From: Chloroflexi bacterium RBG_13_51_36
Lineage (GTDB): Bacteria > Chloroflexota > Dehalococcoidia > GIF9 > AB-539-J10
DNA length: 44,910 bases
Assembly: GCA_001796515.1 (NCBI GenBank)
Contig: MGMS01000017.1
Coordinates: forward strand, 1 to 44,910
Direction of reading: 5' to 3'
In this document: positions 7,568 to 16,400 of the stretch, piece by piece
Numbering within the stretch: position 1 is the first letter of the stretch
How the letters are laid out: each line of letters opens with the position of its first letter
Notes under the pieces: model-generated
The model's input: only the letters and a program-made list of their open reading frames with translations
Databases searched by the model: none
Told to the model about the DNA's origin: nothing
Translations under genes and position numbers: made by a program

Positions 7568-8439
7568 GCATCCTCGTTGATGAAAGCACCAGGCTTTTGG
7601 TTCAAGGTATTACTGGTAGCGAAGGCAGCTTTCACACCCAGCGCTGTATAGAATATGGCACCAATGTAGTGGCCGGAGTTACTCCTGGCAAAGGAGGCAG
7701 TAAGCACTTGGGAGTGCCCGTGTTCAATACTATGGAAAAAGCTATGGTTGAGACTGGAGCCAATGCCAGCCTAATGTTCGTGCCACCTGCCTTCGCCGCA
7801 GATGGCATTCTGGAAGCAATTGATGCTGGCATGCCCTTGATTGTGTGCATAACTGAGGGCATACCGGTATTAGACATGGTGAAAGTGCACCGCTACCTTA
7901 AAGGCAAGACAACTCGGCTCATTGGACCTAATTGCCCGGGAGTTATGTCGCCGGGTAAATGCAAGGCTGGGATTATGGTGGGGGAGATTCATCTTCCCGG
8001 CAGTGTGGGGGTAATATCTCGTAGCGGCACCCTGACTTACGACGTTGTGTCTCAGCTCACCAGCCTGGGAATCGGACAATCCACCTGCGTTGGCATCGGC
8101 GGCGATGCCTTGCCCGGCAGCACTTTTGTAGACATCTTGAAATTATTTCAGGCAGACCAGGATACTAAGGCTGTGGTTCTCATTGGTGAAATAGGTGGCA
8201 CCATGGAACAAGAAGCTGCTGAATTTATCAGTCACAAGATGACTAAACCTGTGGTCGCTTTTGTCGCTGGCAGTACTGCTCCACCGGGGAAAAGGATGGG
8301 ACATGCTGGAGCTATCATCACCGGCAGTGCTGGCAAGGCTTCTGAGAAAATAAAGGCTCTGTCACAGGCAGGGGCTACCATAGCTCCTACTCCGGCAGAG
8401 GTTGGACTGACTACCAAGAGAGTGCTAGATGGCTTGTAG
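7564..8439 (+). CDS. sucD: Succinyl-CoA synthetase (ADP-forming) alpha subunit
   Basis: The 291-residue alpha subunit carries the CoA-binding Rossmann domain ('[14 protein letters not shown]', 'GVTPGKGGS') and the ligase domain with the phosphohistidine site. That active histidine lies in '[17 protein letters not shown]'. '[23 protein letters not shown]' and '[14 protein letters not shown]' are standard family blocks. It overlaps sucC by four bases, and trpE begins 15 bases after its stop, so the three may be transcribed together although trpE is not functionally linked. Nothing is missing. Confidence 0.96.
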   Translation: MSILVDESTRLLVQGITGSEGSFHTQRCIEYGTNVVAGVTPGKGGSKHLGVPVFNTMEKAMVETGANASLMFVPPAFAADGILEAIDAGMPLIVCITEGIPVLDMVKVHRYLKGKTTRLIGPNCPGVMSPGKCKAGIMVGEIHLPGSVGVISRSGTLTYDVVSQLTSLGIGQSTCVGIGGDALPGSTFVDILKLFQADQDTKAVVLIGEIGGTMEQEAAEFISHKMTKPVVAFVAGSTAPPGKRMGHAGAIITGSAGKASEKIKALSQAGATIAPTPAEVGLTTKRVLDGL

Positions 8440-8453
8440 GTATTGTTCCTAGG

Positions 8454-9968
8454 GTGACTAAGAATCGCTATCCATTAATCGAAGAGGTCTTTACTCCCTT
8501 GACTGCCGCTGAGCTTTTTGAGCTAATCAAGGACAGACCGTATAGCTTCTTTTTAGACAGCGGCATGGACCATCAAAGGCTGGGAAGATATTCCTTTTTG
8601 GGTAGCGACCCTTTTCTGGTAATGAACAGTCGAGGCTCTGAAATCACCCTGATTCGTGGACAGGAGCACAAAGTGCAGCATGGTAACCCTTTTGATAATA
8701 TAGACAAGCTGCTGGAGGTATATAAATTAGACCATTGCCCAGCACCCGTACCCTTCCTGGGTGGAGCGGTTGGCTATTTTAGCTATGACCTGTGCCACTT
8801 CATCGAACGCCTGCCATCCACAGCCATAGATGACCTCAAACTCCCTGAGAGTTATTTTGCCTTCTATGATACTATCGTGGCATTTGACCACCTGGAGGGG
8901 AAAGCCTACCTTGTGGCCACAGGCTTCCCTGAAATGGGGGAAGGGCAGCGGTTAAGGCGAGCCAGGATGAGACTTGATGAGATGAAACACTGGCTTTCTT
9001 CTGCTTATTCAGTCGTTGCGGTGAACCCAAGTCCTGAGCAAAGCGAAGGAGAAGCGAAACAATCCCGCGGTAGAGATTGCTGCGTCGCTACTGCTCCTCA
9101 CAATGACAAGCAAAACAAGGAAATCACACTTGAGTCCAGTTTTACTCCTGAGGAGTACATCAAAGCTGTAAATAGAGTGCGGGAGTATATCGCTGCTGGC
9201 GATGTCTTTCAAGTCAATCTTTCTCAAAGATTTGAGGCTGATTTAAGAATTCCACCCTATGAGCTTTATAAACGACTGAGGATGGTCAATCCTGCCCCCT
9301 TTGCCAGCTATCTAAATTTCCCGGGCGTAGCCATTGTCAGTGCTTCTCCCGAAAGGTTCCTCAAAGTCCAAAGCGACCTGGTAGAGACGCGACCGATAAA
9401 GGGTACGAGACCACGGGGTGGAGACCCTGCTGAAGATGAGCGTCTGGCTCAGGAGTTGACCCACAGCACTAAAGACCACGCGGAAAACATGATGATTGTT
9501 GATTTAGAGAGGAATGATTTAGGACGAGTCTGCCACTATGGTACAGTAAAGGTCACCGAATTAGCTATCCTAGAGACTTTCCCCACCGTATTTCATCTCA
9601 CCTCTACTGTCGTGGGTAGGCTACGTCGGGGCAAGAGCAACATTGACCTGCTTAAGGCTACTTTCCCTGGTGGCTCTATTACAGGCGCTCCTAAAGTGCG
9701 GGCTATGGAGATTATTGATGAACTGGAGCCGACCGGGAGAAGCGTCTATACCGGCTCCGTAGGCTATTTGGGTTTCAACGGGGACATGGATATCAACATC
9801 GTTATCCGCACCTTCTTAATCAAGGAAGGCAAAGCTTATTTCCAGGTAGGTGGTGGTATTATTTACGATTCTGATCCAGAAGCGGAATACATAGAAACTT
9901 TGGATAAGGCCAAGGCTCTAGTTCGAGCTCTGCAATTAGCACCGGAAGTGGTTGTTGCCACAAAATGA
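8454..9968 (+). CDS. trpE: Anthranilate synthase component I
   Basis: The 504-residue protein makes anthranilate from chorismate with ammonia delivered by TrpG. The N-terminal domain (about residues 1-180) has 'YSFFLDSGMDHQRLGRYSFLGSDPF', including the region of the Trp-inhibition site. The C-terminal chorismate-binding domain shows 'GDVFQVNLSQRF', 'ETRPIKGTRPRG', 'HAENMMIVDLERNDLGRVC', 'GGSITGAPKVRAMEIIDELEP' and 'GGGIIYDSDPEAEY'. Between them, about residues 187-218, lies a Ser/Glu/Arg-rich segment that does not belong to the family; it is encoded by a dispersed repeat (9013-9107). The start is GTG without a clear ribosome binding site. No trpG follows in this window, so the glutaminase subunit must be elsewhere. 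Aminodeoxychorismate synthase (PabB) is the main alternative. Confidence 0.9.
   Translation: MTKNRYPLIEEVFTPLTAAELFELIKDRPYSFFLDSGMDHQRLGRYSFLGSDPFLVMNSRGSEITLIRGQEHKVQHGNPFDNIDKLLEVYKLDHCPAPVPFLGGAVGYFSYDLCHFIERLPSTAIDDLKLPESYFAFYDTIVAFDHLEGKAYLVATGFPEMGEGQRLRRARMRLDEMKHWLSSAYSVVAVNPSPEQSEGEAKQSRGRDCCVATAPHNDKQNKEITLESSFTPEEYIKAVNRVREYIAAGDVFQVNLSQRFEADLRIPPYELYKRLRMVNPAPFASYLNFPGVAIVSASPERFLKVQSDLVETRPIKGTRPRGGDPAEDERLAQELTHSTKDHAENMMIVDLERNDLGRVCHYGTVKVTELAILETFPTVFHLTSTVVGRLRRGKSNIDLLKATFPGGSITGAPKVRAMEIIDELEPTGRSVYTGSVGYLGFNGDMDINIVIRTFLIKEGKAYFQVGGGIIYDSDPEAEYIETLDKAKALVRALQLAPEVVVATK
9013..9107. repeat. Dispersed palindromic repeat inserted in frame in trpE
   Basis: About 95 bases with imperfect inverted ends: GTCGTTGCGGTGA at the left, TCACAATGAC at the right. 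Inside, AAGCGAAACAATC faces GATTGCTGCGTCGC around a CGCGG centre. The pattern GTCATTGCGAGGAGC-AAGCAATC is a familiar intergenic repeat type in many bacterial genomes. Here it adds about 32 codons to the linker between the two TrpE domains with no stop codon. A partial copy seems to lie at 24620-24645. The borders are approximate. Confidence 0.65.
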
Positions 9969-10276
9969 GATGCACCGAGAAATCTTAGATTGCTTTGGGT
10001 AAACAGGGGCTTTGACTCAGGGGCTCCTCTACAAAGAATCCTCGGACAGCCCCATATGAGAGGGGCTTGCGATTTTCTTGAGACTCGGTTAGATTTGACA
10101 GGAGTTGCTGTGTGATGTCCAAAGGAATCTCAAGACTCCTGTGGGTTGGTCCTAAGGAAGATGAGTGAAGAAACGGGGAATTGTTTTCTCGACGCTCTGG
10201 AGCAACTGTAGAAGTCGTGGAATAGTGGAACAAAGGAAGAGATAAAAGGGACAGAAAGGCTAGGTATTGATTAACA
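9969..10276. other. Intergenic region, nothing recognised
   Basis: About 310 bases after trpE. The only frame of note (9985-10233, minus) has no ribosome binding site and no family-like sequence. I see no convincing terminator, RNA or repeat. Confidence 0.4.
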
Positions 10277-10723
10277 ATGTATTTTGAAGAGTTCAGTCAA
10301 GGAGATAAATTTACCACCCGCTCTAGAGTCGTCACTGGAACAGATATAGATATCTTTGCCGCTCTCACTGGGGCTACGAATGCTCTGTTCTTGAATGAAG
10401 AGTTTGGCAAAAAGCAAGGCTTTAGGGGGCGAATCGCGCCCGGCATGTTAATCCTTGCGCTAGCCGTAGGAGCACAGTATTCAACAGGGCTATTTGACCA
10501 CATCGTAGCCTTCTTAGGCATTGATAAGCTCAAGTTCTTGAGTCCTGTATATCCAGGAGACACGATCAAATACAATGTGGAAGTGATTGAGAAGCGAGAA
10601 ACAGAAAGGCAGGGGAGGGGGATTGTCGTGTTTAAATGGGTTGGCGAAAATCAAGAGGGAAAGTCAGTGCTGGAGGCTGAAGGGATTTTTTTGATAAGGA
10701 AAAGGGAGATTGAGCGTGCCTAA
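10277..10723 (+). CDS. MaoC-like (R)-specific enoyl-CoA hydratase
   Basis: A 148-residue single hot-dog domain. 'FSQGDKFTTRSRVVTGTDIDIFAALTGATNALFLNEEFGKK' is the classical hydratase-2 opening, with the Asp and the site normally occupied by His just after it: the family has D...NP.H, here the sequence reads 'ATNALFLNEEF', so the usual catalytic His is replaced by Leu. 'GRIAPGMLILALAVG' and 'FLSPVYPGDTIKYNVEV' follow. Such proteins hydrate 2-enoyl-CoA in beta-oxidation or polyester metabolism; MaoC heteromers also exist in which one partner lacks the catalytic pair. The lack of His suggests a partner or another role. It precedes two acyl-CoA dehydrogenase genes on the same strand. Confidence 0.85.
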   Translation: MYFEEFSQGDKFTTRSRVVTGTDIDIFAALTGATNALFLNEEFGKKQGFRGRIAPGMLILALAVGAQYSTGLFDHIVAFLGIDKLKFLSPVYPGDTIKYNVEVIEKRETERQGRGIVVFKWVGENQEGKSVLEAEGIFLIRKREIERA

Positions 10724-10947
10724 ATGACAGGGACGTCTTGATTGTCATACAAGACAAAAGAAGCTTTTGTATTTGGGGTTCAGGAGGATAGGTACAATTC
10801 CCACCGGGCCCCTGGCTGCAATTAAGATTAGAAGATCTCATGTCTGCGCTGACTTTGGCATGCTGGAAAAGCTATTGGGGCTGCTTTTGTCTTTGCCTGG
10901 CCCCTGACTGGAGTTGACGTATAATTCTCTAAGAAAGGAGTAGGAAG

Positions 10948-12105
10948 GTGGATTTTGGCTTCACAGAGGAACAAGGCAAATTCAGGCAAGAGGTGCGGGA
11001 TTTCCTAGAGGAGGAGATAAAGAAGGGGTACTGGGAACCTGCTTGTGATGCTTGGGTCCAGGGCTTTGACCAGGGATTTACCAAACGGGTGGCAGATAGG
11101 GGCTGGATAGGACTGACCTGGCCCAAGGAATATGGTGGGCAGGGACGCAACCATCTAGATAGACTTATCCTTACTGAAGAAATGCTACGCTATGGGGCGC
11201 CAGCAGCCTGTCACTGGTTTGGTGATCGCCAGGTGGGAGGTGCTATCCTTTCCTTCGGCTCGGAAGAGTTGAAGAAGGAGTTTCTGTCCAGGATTGTCAA
11301 GGGTGAGGCTTATTTTGGTCTGGGCATGAGCGAGCCGGGAACTGGATCTGATTTGGCCTCACTGCAAACCAGAGCAATAGAAGATGGTGATTATTATGTA
11401 ATTAACGGTCAGAAAACATGGACTAGCTGTGCCTCTTTTTCTCAATATTTTGATGTTTATGCCCGAACAGACCCCGAGGCACCAAGGCACAGGGGCATCA
11501 GTGAATTTATCGTCGATGCGCGGTCACCCGGCGTCAGTCGCATCCCCATGATTGACATTACCGGAACCGAGGCTTGGAATGATGTGTTCTTCGACAATGT
11601 CCGCGTGCACAAGAGGTATTTGGTGGGGGAGAAGAATCGTGGCTTTTACCAGGTTCTTCACCAGCTTGATTACGAGAGAAGCGGCATGGAACGCCTGATG
11701 GGCAATTATCCCTTATTTGACGCCATCATACAGTTTGCCAAGGACAAGAAACTGTCCAAGGAGCCTGAAGTTCGCAGCAGGCTGGTGCAACTGCAGATTG
11801 AATTTGAGGTGGGACGCTTGCTTATCTACAGAGTGGCTTCAGTAATGGAAGAGGGGCGGGCTCCTAATTGGGAATCTGCTATGTCCAAGGCCTATTGCAC
11901 TGAATTTGAGAAACACTTGGCCGGCGTGGCCATGGAGGTTCTGGGTCCCTACGGACAGCTAAAGTCGGGTTCAAAGTATGTTCCTCTCCGGGGCATGGCC
12001 TTACACTCATATTTAGGCTCTAAAGGTTATAGCCTTCAAGCCGGCACAACGGAAGTCCTAAAGAATATCCTGGCTACACGGGGATTGGGTTTACCGAGCT
12101 CATAG
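10948..12105 (+). CDS. Acyl-CoA dehydrogenase (first of an adjacent pair)
   Basis: A 385-residue flavoprotein that oxidises acyl-CoA to 2-enoyl-CoA. It starts 'MDFGFTEEQGKFRQEVRDFLEEE', has 'GLTWPKEYGGQGRN', the FAD-binding segment 'FGLGMSEPGTGSDLASLQTRA', 'NGQKTWTSCASFSQYF', and the C-terminal 'SLQAGTTEVLKNILATRGLGLP' with a Glu at the usual catalytic-loop region. The GTG start follows an AAGGAG site. A second acyl-CoA dehydrogenase follows about 95 bases later; adjacent unlike pairs of this type in steroid-degrading actinobacteria form alpha2beta2 heterotetramers (ChsE1/ChsE2). Here this is an inference from order only. A TATAAT at 10920-10925 could be part of its promoter, but no -35 box is clear. 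Confidence 0.93.
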   Translation: MDFGFTEEQGKFRQEVRDFLEEEIKKGYWEPACDAWVQGFDQGFTKRVADRGWIGLTWPKEYGGQGRNHLDRLILTEEMLRYGAPAACHWFGDRQVGGAILSFGSEELKKEFLSRIVKGEAYFGLGMSEPGTGSDLASLQTRAIEDGDYYVINGQKTWTSCASFSQYFDVYARTDPEAPRHRGISEFIVDARSPGVSRIPMIDITGTEAWNDVFFDNVRVHKRYLVGEKNRGFYQVLHQLDYERSGMERLMGNYPLFDAIIQFAKDKKLSKEPEVRSRLVQLQIEFEVGRLLIYRVASVMEEGRAPNWESAMSKAYCTEFEKHLAGVAMEVLGPYGQLKSGSKYVPLRGMALHSYLGSKGYSLQAGTTEVLKNILATRGLGLPSS

Positions 12106-12201
12106 GTCGTTGCTCTGAGTGCGACCCAGCGTCGAATGGTCGAGGATTATTCCCCGGGAGCTCAGAAGGGCGCAGGGAATGCTGAATATAGGAGGGCAGC
12201 A

Positions 12202-13326
12202 ATGAGATTGACTCTTACCGAAGAACAGGAAATGCTAAGGAAGACAGCCCGCGACTTCTTGACAGATAAGTGCTCGAAGAAATTCGTCGGGCAAATGGAG
12301 GAAGCCGAGACAGGCTATTCTAGAGAGCTCTGGCAAGAGATGGCTGACCTGGGTTGGATGGGCCTGGCTTTCCCCGGGAAATATGACGGCGGCGATATGA
12401 GTTTTCTTGACCTGGCAGTGCTGTTAGAGGAAATGGGACGCGCTTGCTTACCCGGCCCTTTTTTCTCCACGGTGGTTCTTGGGGGTCTGTCCATATTAGA
12501 TATTGGCAGCGAGGAGCAAAAACAAGAATACTTGCCCAAGGTCATCCGCGGCGAGAAAATCTTCACCCTGGCGCTCGCTGAACCCGGTTATCGTAATTAC
12601 GATGCCTCTTCTGTCACAGTCGAGGCTACCCGCAAAGATGGCAACTATATCATCAACGGCACAAAACTGTTTGTCCCTGATGCTCATATTGCTGACTATT
12701 TGCTATGTGTGGCCAGGACCAAGCCCAGGAAAGGAACCACCATATTCTTGGCCGATGCCAAGAACCCCAGAATAGAGTGCACAGTTCTAAAGACTATCGC
12801 CGGTGACAAGCTGTGCGAGGTAGTTTTTGATCAATTGCTGGTACCCAGCGCTGATATTCTGGGACGGCTGAACCAGGGATGGAGTGCTGTGCAGACAATA
12901 ATCCAGCGGGCAGCGCTGGGAAAATGCTGCGAGGTGATCGGCAACATTCAACGAGTGCTGGAGATGACTGTAGACTATGCCAAAGATAGGAAACAATTCG
13001 ATCGCCCTATTGGCAGTTTCCAGGTCATACAGCACTATTGCGCCGATATGGCAACCGATGTTGACAGCGCCAGGTTTGTCACTTACCAAGCAGCATGGAT
13101 GTTAAACGAGGGACTTCCCTGCGCCAAAGAGGTGGCTGTAGCTAAGGCCTGGATAAGCGAGGCCTCCCAGCGAGTCTTTGCTCTGGCACACCAAATTCAC
13201 GGGGCTATTGGCGTTACTGTAGAACATGACCTGCATTACTACACCAGGCGTGCCAAGGCTGCGGAACTTGCCTTTGGTGACGCCGATTTCTATCGTGAAG
13301 TGGTAGCCAGTGAGATGGGATTGTGA
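12202..13326 (+). CDS. Acyl-CoA dehydrogenase (second of an adjacent pair)
   Basis: The frame is open from 12136, but the ATG at 12202 has GGAGG in front and begins with the standard 'MRLTLTEEQEMLRKTARDFL', so I take this start (374 residues). It has 'LGWMGLAFPGKYDGGDMSF', 'FTLALAEPGYRNYD' in place of the full FAD-contact motif, and the C-terminal 'ALAHQIHGAIGVTVEHDLHYYTRRAKAAELAFGD' that marks the FadE27-like half of heteromeric enzymes. It differs clearly from its upstream neighbour, which fits two unlike subunits rather than a recent duplication. Substrate unknown. Confidence 0.92.
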   Translation: MRLTLTEEQEMLRKTARDFLTDKCSKKFVGQMEEAETGYSRELWQEMADLGWMGLAFPGKYDGGDMSFLDLAVLLEEMGRACLPGPFFSTVVLGGLSILDIGSEEQKQEYLPKVIRGEKIFTLALAEPGYRNYDASSVTVEATRKDGNYIINGTKLFVPDAHIADYLLCVARTKPRKGTTIFLADAKNPRIECTVLKTIAGDKLCEVVFDQLLVPSADILGRLNQGWSAVQTIIQRAALGKCCEVIGNIQRVLEMTVDYAKDRKQFDRPIGSFQVIQHYCADMATDVDSARFVTYQAAWMLNEGLPCAKEVAVAKAWISEASQRVFALAHQIHGAIGVTVEHDLHYYTRRAKAAELAFGDADFYREVVASEMGL

Positions 13327-13464
13327 TCGTTTAGTCAGCGTTGGATTCTAACAGAGCCTCGACGGTCAACATGTTTGTCATGGTTGAGTATGGTTCCGCC
13401 GGTGTAGCAGCACGATGGAAAATCGTGAGGAATTGCAGAATACAGCACGAAGGGGGTGACTACT

Positions 13465-14325
13465 ATGAGAATTAAGAGGGTAGGTGTAGTCGGCTGTGGG
13501 TTTATGGGCGCTGGTATTGTTCAGGTTTGCGCTCAGTCTGGGTATGAGGTGACGGTTGTAGAAATCAGTGAACAGATTCTCAGCAAGGGCATAGCGGCAA
13601 TAGAATATTATCTGGGCCGGGGTGTGGAGAAGGGTAGGATATCTCAGCACGACAGAGACTTTGCTCGGTCCCGTATAAAGGGGAGCATCACTCTGGAGGA
13701 CGTAAGTGACCGGGATTTGGTCATAGAAGCTACACCCGAGGATATGGAACTCAAGAAGAAGGTTTTTGTCCAGCTGGACAACATCTGTCCTGGGCATACC
13801 ATCCTTTGCACTAATACATCCTGTCTATCCGTCACTGAACTTGCTCGAGCAACCAACCGTCCGGACAGTGTAATCGGGACACACTTTCTCTCTCCCGTGC
13901 CACCCAGTAAGCTACTCGAGATTGTCAGGGCAGACACGACCAGCGGGGAGACACTGGAAGCAGTGAAGGATTTCGGCCGCTCACTTGGGAAGGAAATCCT
14001 TGTCGCCAAAGACACTCCTGGGTTCATTTTCAACTACCTACTGTTAGCGTTGACAGGAGCTGCCGTGCGCCTATTGGAAAATGGCGTGGCCAGTGCAGAA
14101 GATATTGACAAAAGTATGGCTCTTGGGCTGGGTCATCCCATAGGTCCCCTGGCCCTAGCTGATTTCAATGGTCTGGACGTTGGCTACATGGTAAGCTGTG
14201 CGATGTATCGAAGGAGTAAGGATCCTTGCCTCGCCCCGTCTGTTATCATGAGAGAGATGGTTGAATCCGGCCGTCTTGGACGTAAGACTGGTGAAGGCTT
14301 CTATAAGTATAAGAAAGAAAAGTAG
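13465..14325 (+). CDS. 3-hydroxyacyl-CoA dehydrogenase (3-hydroxybutyryl-CoA dehydrogenase type)
   Basis: A 286-residue NAD-dependent dehydrogenase that oxidises L-3-hydroxyacyl-CoA to the 3-keto form. 'VGVVGCGFMGAGIVQVCAQSGYEVTVVE' is the nucleotide-binding fold, 'LVIEATPEDMELKKKVF' and 'NTSCLSVTELARATNRPDSVIGTHFLSPVP' include the catalytic His of the HF/H.. motif, and the C-terminal domain has 'GLGHPIGPLALADFNGLDV' and 'GRLGRKTGEGFYKY'. I use the ATG at 13465 because AGGGGGTG lies at the right distance; a GTG nine bases upstream falls inside that site. It completes the plus-strand set with the hydratase and dehydrogenases. Confidence 0.93.
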   Translation: MRIKRVGVVGCGFMGAGIVQVCAQSGYEVTVVEISEQILSKGIAAIEYYLGRGVEKGRISQHDRDFARSRIKGSITLEDVSDRDLVIEATPEDMELKKKVFVQLDNICPGHTILCTNTSCLSVTELARATNRPDSVIGTHFLSPVPPSKLLEIVRADTTSGETLEAVKDFGRSLGKEILVAKDTPGFIFNYLLLALTGAAVRLLENGVASAEDIDKSMALGLGHPIGPLALADFNGLDVGYMVSCAMYRRSKDPCLAPSVIMREMVESGRLGRKTGEGFYKYKKEK

Positions 14326-14339
14326 TCAACTGAAAGACA

Positions 14340-14969
14340 CTAACTGAGGTCATCCAGTTTCGTTTCCAGGTTCTTCTGTCTTAGGGATACTGTCAAGTCT
14401 CCTCGAGTTCGTTCTATAATGCCTCGCATGGCGTCTGTAGTTCGCCTCAAGCCGTGAGCGAGCAACTCCGGGAAGTCCATGGTCATCAATATCCCGTAGA
14501 TTTCGTCCATTATGGTCAGCAATTCCTCGCAGCGCGAAAAATCATCTCGCCTAAGACTGTCTAATATGTACCTCCGCAACTCCCCCACGGATTCGCCTAG
14601 TCCATCAAGGTAAGCAGCGTTGCTGACATCCAGTGCCGACGGTTTTGGCAAGTCCTCCCCGGCAATCAAAGCCAAGGTTATTTGTCCTTCAGCGAACTCC
14701 TTCTGAGCGTCGTGGATGAAGCCGGAGTGAAGTAGTTTGCCATGTTTGGCCAGGTCGTGATTTAGGTCCAGGACCAATTCGTGAGCCGAATCAAGAAGTT
14801 GTTTTGCCTTATCGTGCTCCTGGCGATGAATGGCACGTATGGCATCAGCGCTGTGACGGATGACCTGACGGCAATTACGTAAGGCTTTTTCTCTCGCCTC
14901 ATCCTCAGCTGCAAAGCAGGAACGAAGCTTAGTAGCGATGGTCTTCAAGTCTTTTGCTGGTTTTGGCAT
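14340..14969 (-). CDS. Translin-family protein
   Basis: A 209-residue all-helical protein matching the translin fold of bacteria and archaea. The C-terminal block 'LLAHGLRRTTDAMRGIIERTRGDLT' is the strongest family mark, and the N-terminal half has 'AREKALRNCRQVIRHSADAIRAIHRQ' and 'AQKEFAEGQITLALIAGEDLP'. Eukaryotic translin binds single-stranded nucleic acid and, with TRAX, degrades RNA; prokaryotic forms are little studied and are often mislabelled as haloacid dehalogenase. Its start overlaps the end of thiE by 25 bases, so it is translated from the same message as thiE and two zinc-ribbon proteins. Confidence 0.82.
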   Translation of the reverse strand: MPKPAKDLKTIATKLRSCFAAEDEAREKALRNCRQVIRHSADAIRAIHRQEHDKAKQLLDSAHELVLDLNHDLAKHGKLLHSGFIHDAQKEFAEGQITLALIAGEDLPKPSALDVSNAAYLDGLGESVGELRRYILDSLRRDDFSRCEELLTIMDEIYGILMTMDFPELLAHGLRRTTDAMRGIIERTRGDLTVSLRQKNLETKLDDLS

Positions 14970-16039
14970 TTCCCTTTCACCAAGTCCATTTCTGCCGCTA
15001 ATTTCTGCACAGCTCCTTTAACATCTTTCTCGCCCAACACCGCACTAATCACAGCTACAGCATCAGCGCCAGCAGCTATGACTTTGCTGATGTTGTTCCG
15101 GTTTATGCCGCCAATGGCTACCAAAGGGGTAGGCGCTACTCGCTTGAGTTCCTTGAGCATATTCACTCCGACTACTGTGGCTTCCTTCTTTGTTGTCGTG
15201 GGGAATATGGAGCCCACGGCGATATAATCCGCACCTTCATTCTGAGCTTTTGTGGCCTGAGCCACTGTGGTGACGGAACACCCAACTATTTTGTCTATGG
15301 GCAATTGTCTGCGGACTACAGGCAGGGGCAAATCCTGCTGCCCAATGTGAAGTCCGTCGGCATCGACAGCCATAGCTAAGTCGAGATAATCATTTACTAT
15401 GAAGAGAACACCTGCCCGATTACAGAGCGCCTTGAGCTTCTGCGCCACAAGTAACATCTCTCCCTTTTCGCTCTGCTTGTCGCGAAACTGGATTACCCTG
15501 GCGCCCCCCTGAACAATCTGGTCGGCAGTGTCCAGCTCATCCCTGCCGGCCAGAAATTGCCGATCCAGAATAACATAAAGTCCGGATATTCTTTCTGCTT
15601 TGTCCCGTCGTGATATTCTGGAGATCAACTCTCGCTCTAATCTGTAAACGGCGAATCTCGTCCGTTCAAAACTGGCCGAATTCAACATTGCGCTGAGCTC
15701 GGGCAATTTGGCTAACTCCTCCATAACACGAAGAGATTCCTCTATCCTTTTGGCATTAGCTGTAACTAAATCTGCCAAGCCTTGAAGCGAGGTCGTTCCC
15801 ATACTGGGTTCGTTGTCCCTCGAGTGTGGGCCACCAACATCGCGTCCAGAATCTCTGTGGGACAAAAGCCTTACACTGGGAACTCTAACCTCGCGGGCCA
15901 GACCGTGACGTAGAGACCTCAAACGCTGGCTGAATTCGGCATCATTTAGAACAAAACGGGCGACATCTTCCAGAACCCGCAGGCCCTCGCTTGAGCGGTT
16001 CAGATTGGCATCAATCATACGCAGCTGTTGGTGAGGCAC
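14945..16039 (-). CDS. thiE: Thiamine-phosphate synthase with N-terminal extra domain
   Basis: A 364-residue two-domain protein. Residues about 150-355 are the TIM-barrel ThiE that joins HMP-PP and thiazole phosphate: 'VIQFRDKQ', 'LFIVNDYLDLAMAVDADGLHIGQQDL', 'VGCSVTTVAQATKAQ', 'YIAVGSIFPTTTKKEA', 'PLVAIGGINRNNI'. The first 150 residues ('MIDANLNRSSEGLRVLEDVARF', 'RDSGRDVGG', 'ANAKRIEESLRVMEEL') form the domain found in front of ThiE in cyanobacteria and several other groups; its role is unclear. The GTG at 16039 has GAAGGA upstream; the ATG at 16018 is an alternative start. It overlaps the zinc-ribbon gene upstream and the translin gene downstream. Confidence 0.93.
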   Translation of the reverse strand: MPHQQLRMIDANLNRSSEGLRVLEDVARFVLNDAEFSQRLRSLRHGLAREVRVPSVRLLSHRDSGRDVGGPHSRDNEPSMGTTSLQGLADLVTANAKRIEESLRVMEELAKLPELSAMLNSASFERTRFAVYRLERELISRISRRDKAERISGLYVILDRQFLAGRDELDTADQIVQGGARVIQFRDKQSEKGEMLLVAQKLKALCNRAGVLFIVNDYLDLAMAVDADGLHIGQQDLPLPVVRRQLPIDKIVGCSVTTVAQATKAQNEGADYIAVGSIFPTTTKKEATVVGVNMLKELKRVAPTPLVAIGGINRNNISKVIAAGADAVAVISAVLGEKDVKGAVQKLAAEMDLVKGKCQNQQKT

Positions 16040-16385
16040 TTTCCAAGTCCTTCAGCGGCCCAGGTAATACACCTTCCCTGGCTGCTTGTATCTGTTCCTG
16101 AATCCGGGACGGTAGCTCCTGCCCCATGTCCTGGAACTTCTTCTCCGCCCAGCGGCCAATATTACGGGGGTCTCTGTAATAGTCATCACCGGGGTGCATC
16201 GTGGGCTCGCCGCTCTCATCCCATACCGTCTTCAGTGACTTGTGGTAGGCGAAACCGGAAATGACACGAGATAAACTAGTGTTGCCACAGGACGAGCATT
16301 TCGGAGCAAAAGGAGCAGAAATATCCCGTACCAAGAAAGACAGTCTCTTGTGGCAGCTCTGACAGACAAATTCATAAATGGGCAC
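16011..16385 (-). CDS. FmdB-family zinc ribbon protein
   Basis: A 124-residue protein opening with the FmdB signature 'MPIYEFVCQSCHKRLSFLV' and a second CxxC at 'PKCSSCGNTSLSRVISGF', forming one zinc ribbon within the first 45 residues. The rest is charged and probably flexible, with 'GDDYYRDPRNIGRWAEKKFQDMGQELP'. FmdB proteins were named from an amide-utilisation regulator, but most members have no known role. Its 3' end overlaps thiE. The neighbouring gene at 16401-16784 is a paralog with the same architecture, 16 bases away. Confidence 0.88.
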   Translation of the reverse strand: MPIYEFVCQSCHKRLSFLVRDISAPFAPKCSSCGNTSLSRVISGFAYHKSLKTVWDESGEPTMHPGDDYYRDPRNIGRWAEKKFQDMGQELPSRIQEQIQAAREGVLPGPLKDLESASPTAAYD

Positions 16386-16400
16386 GGGACACCTCTTCGT

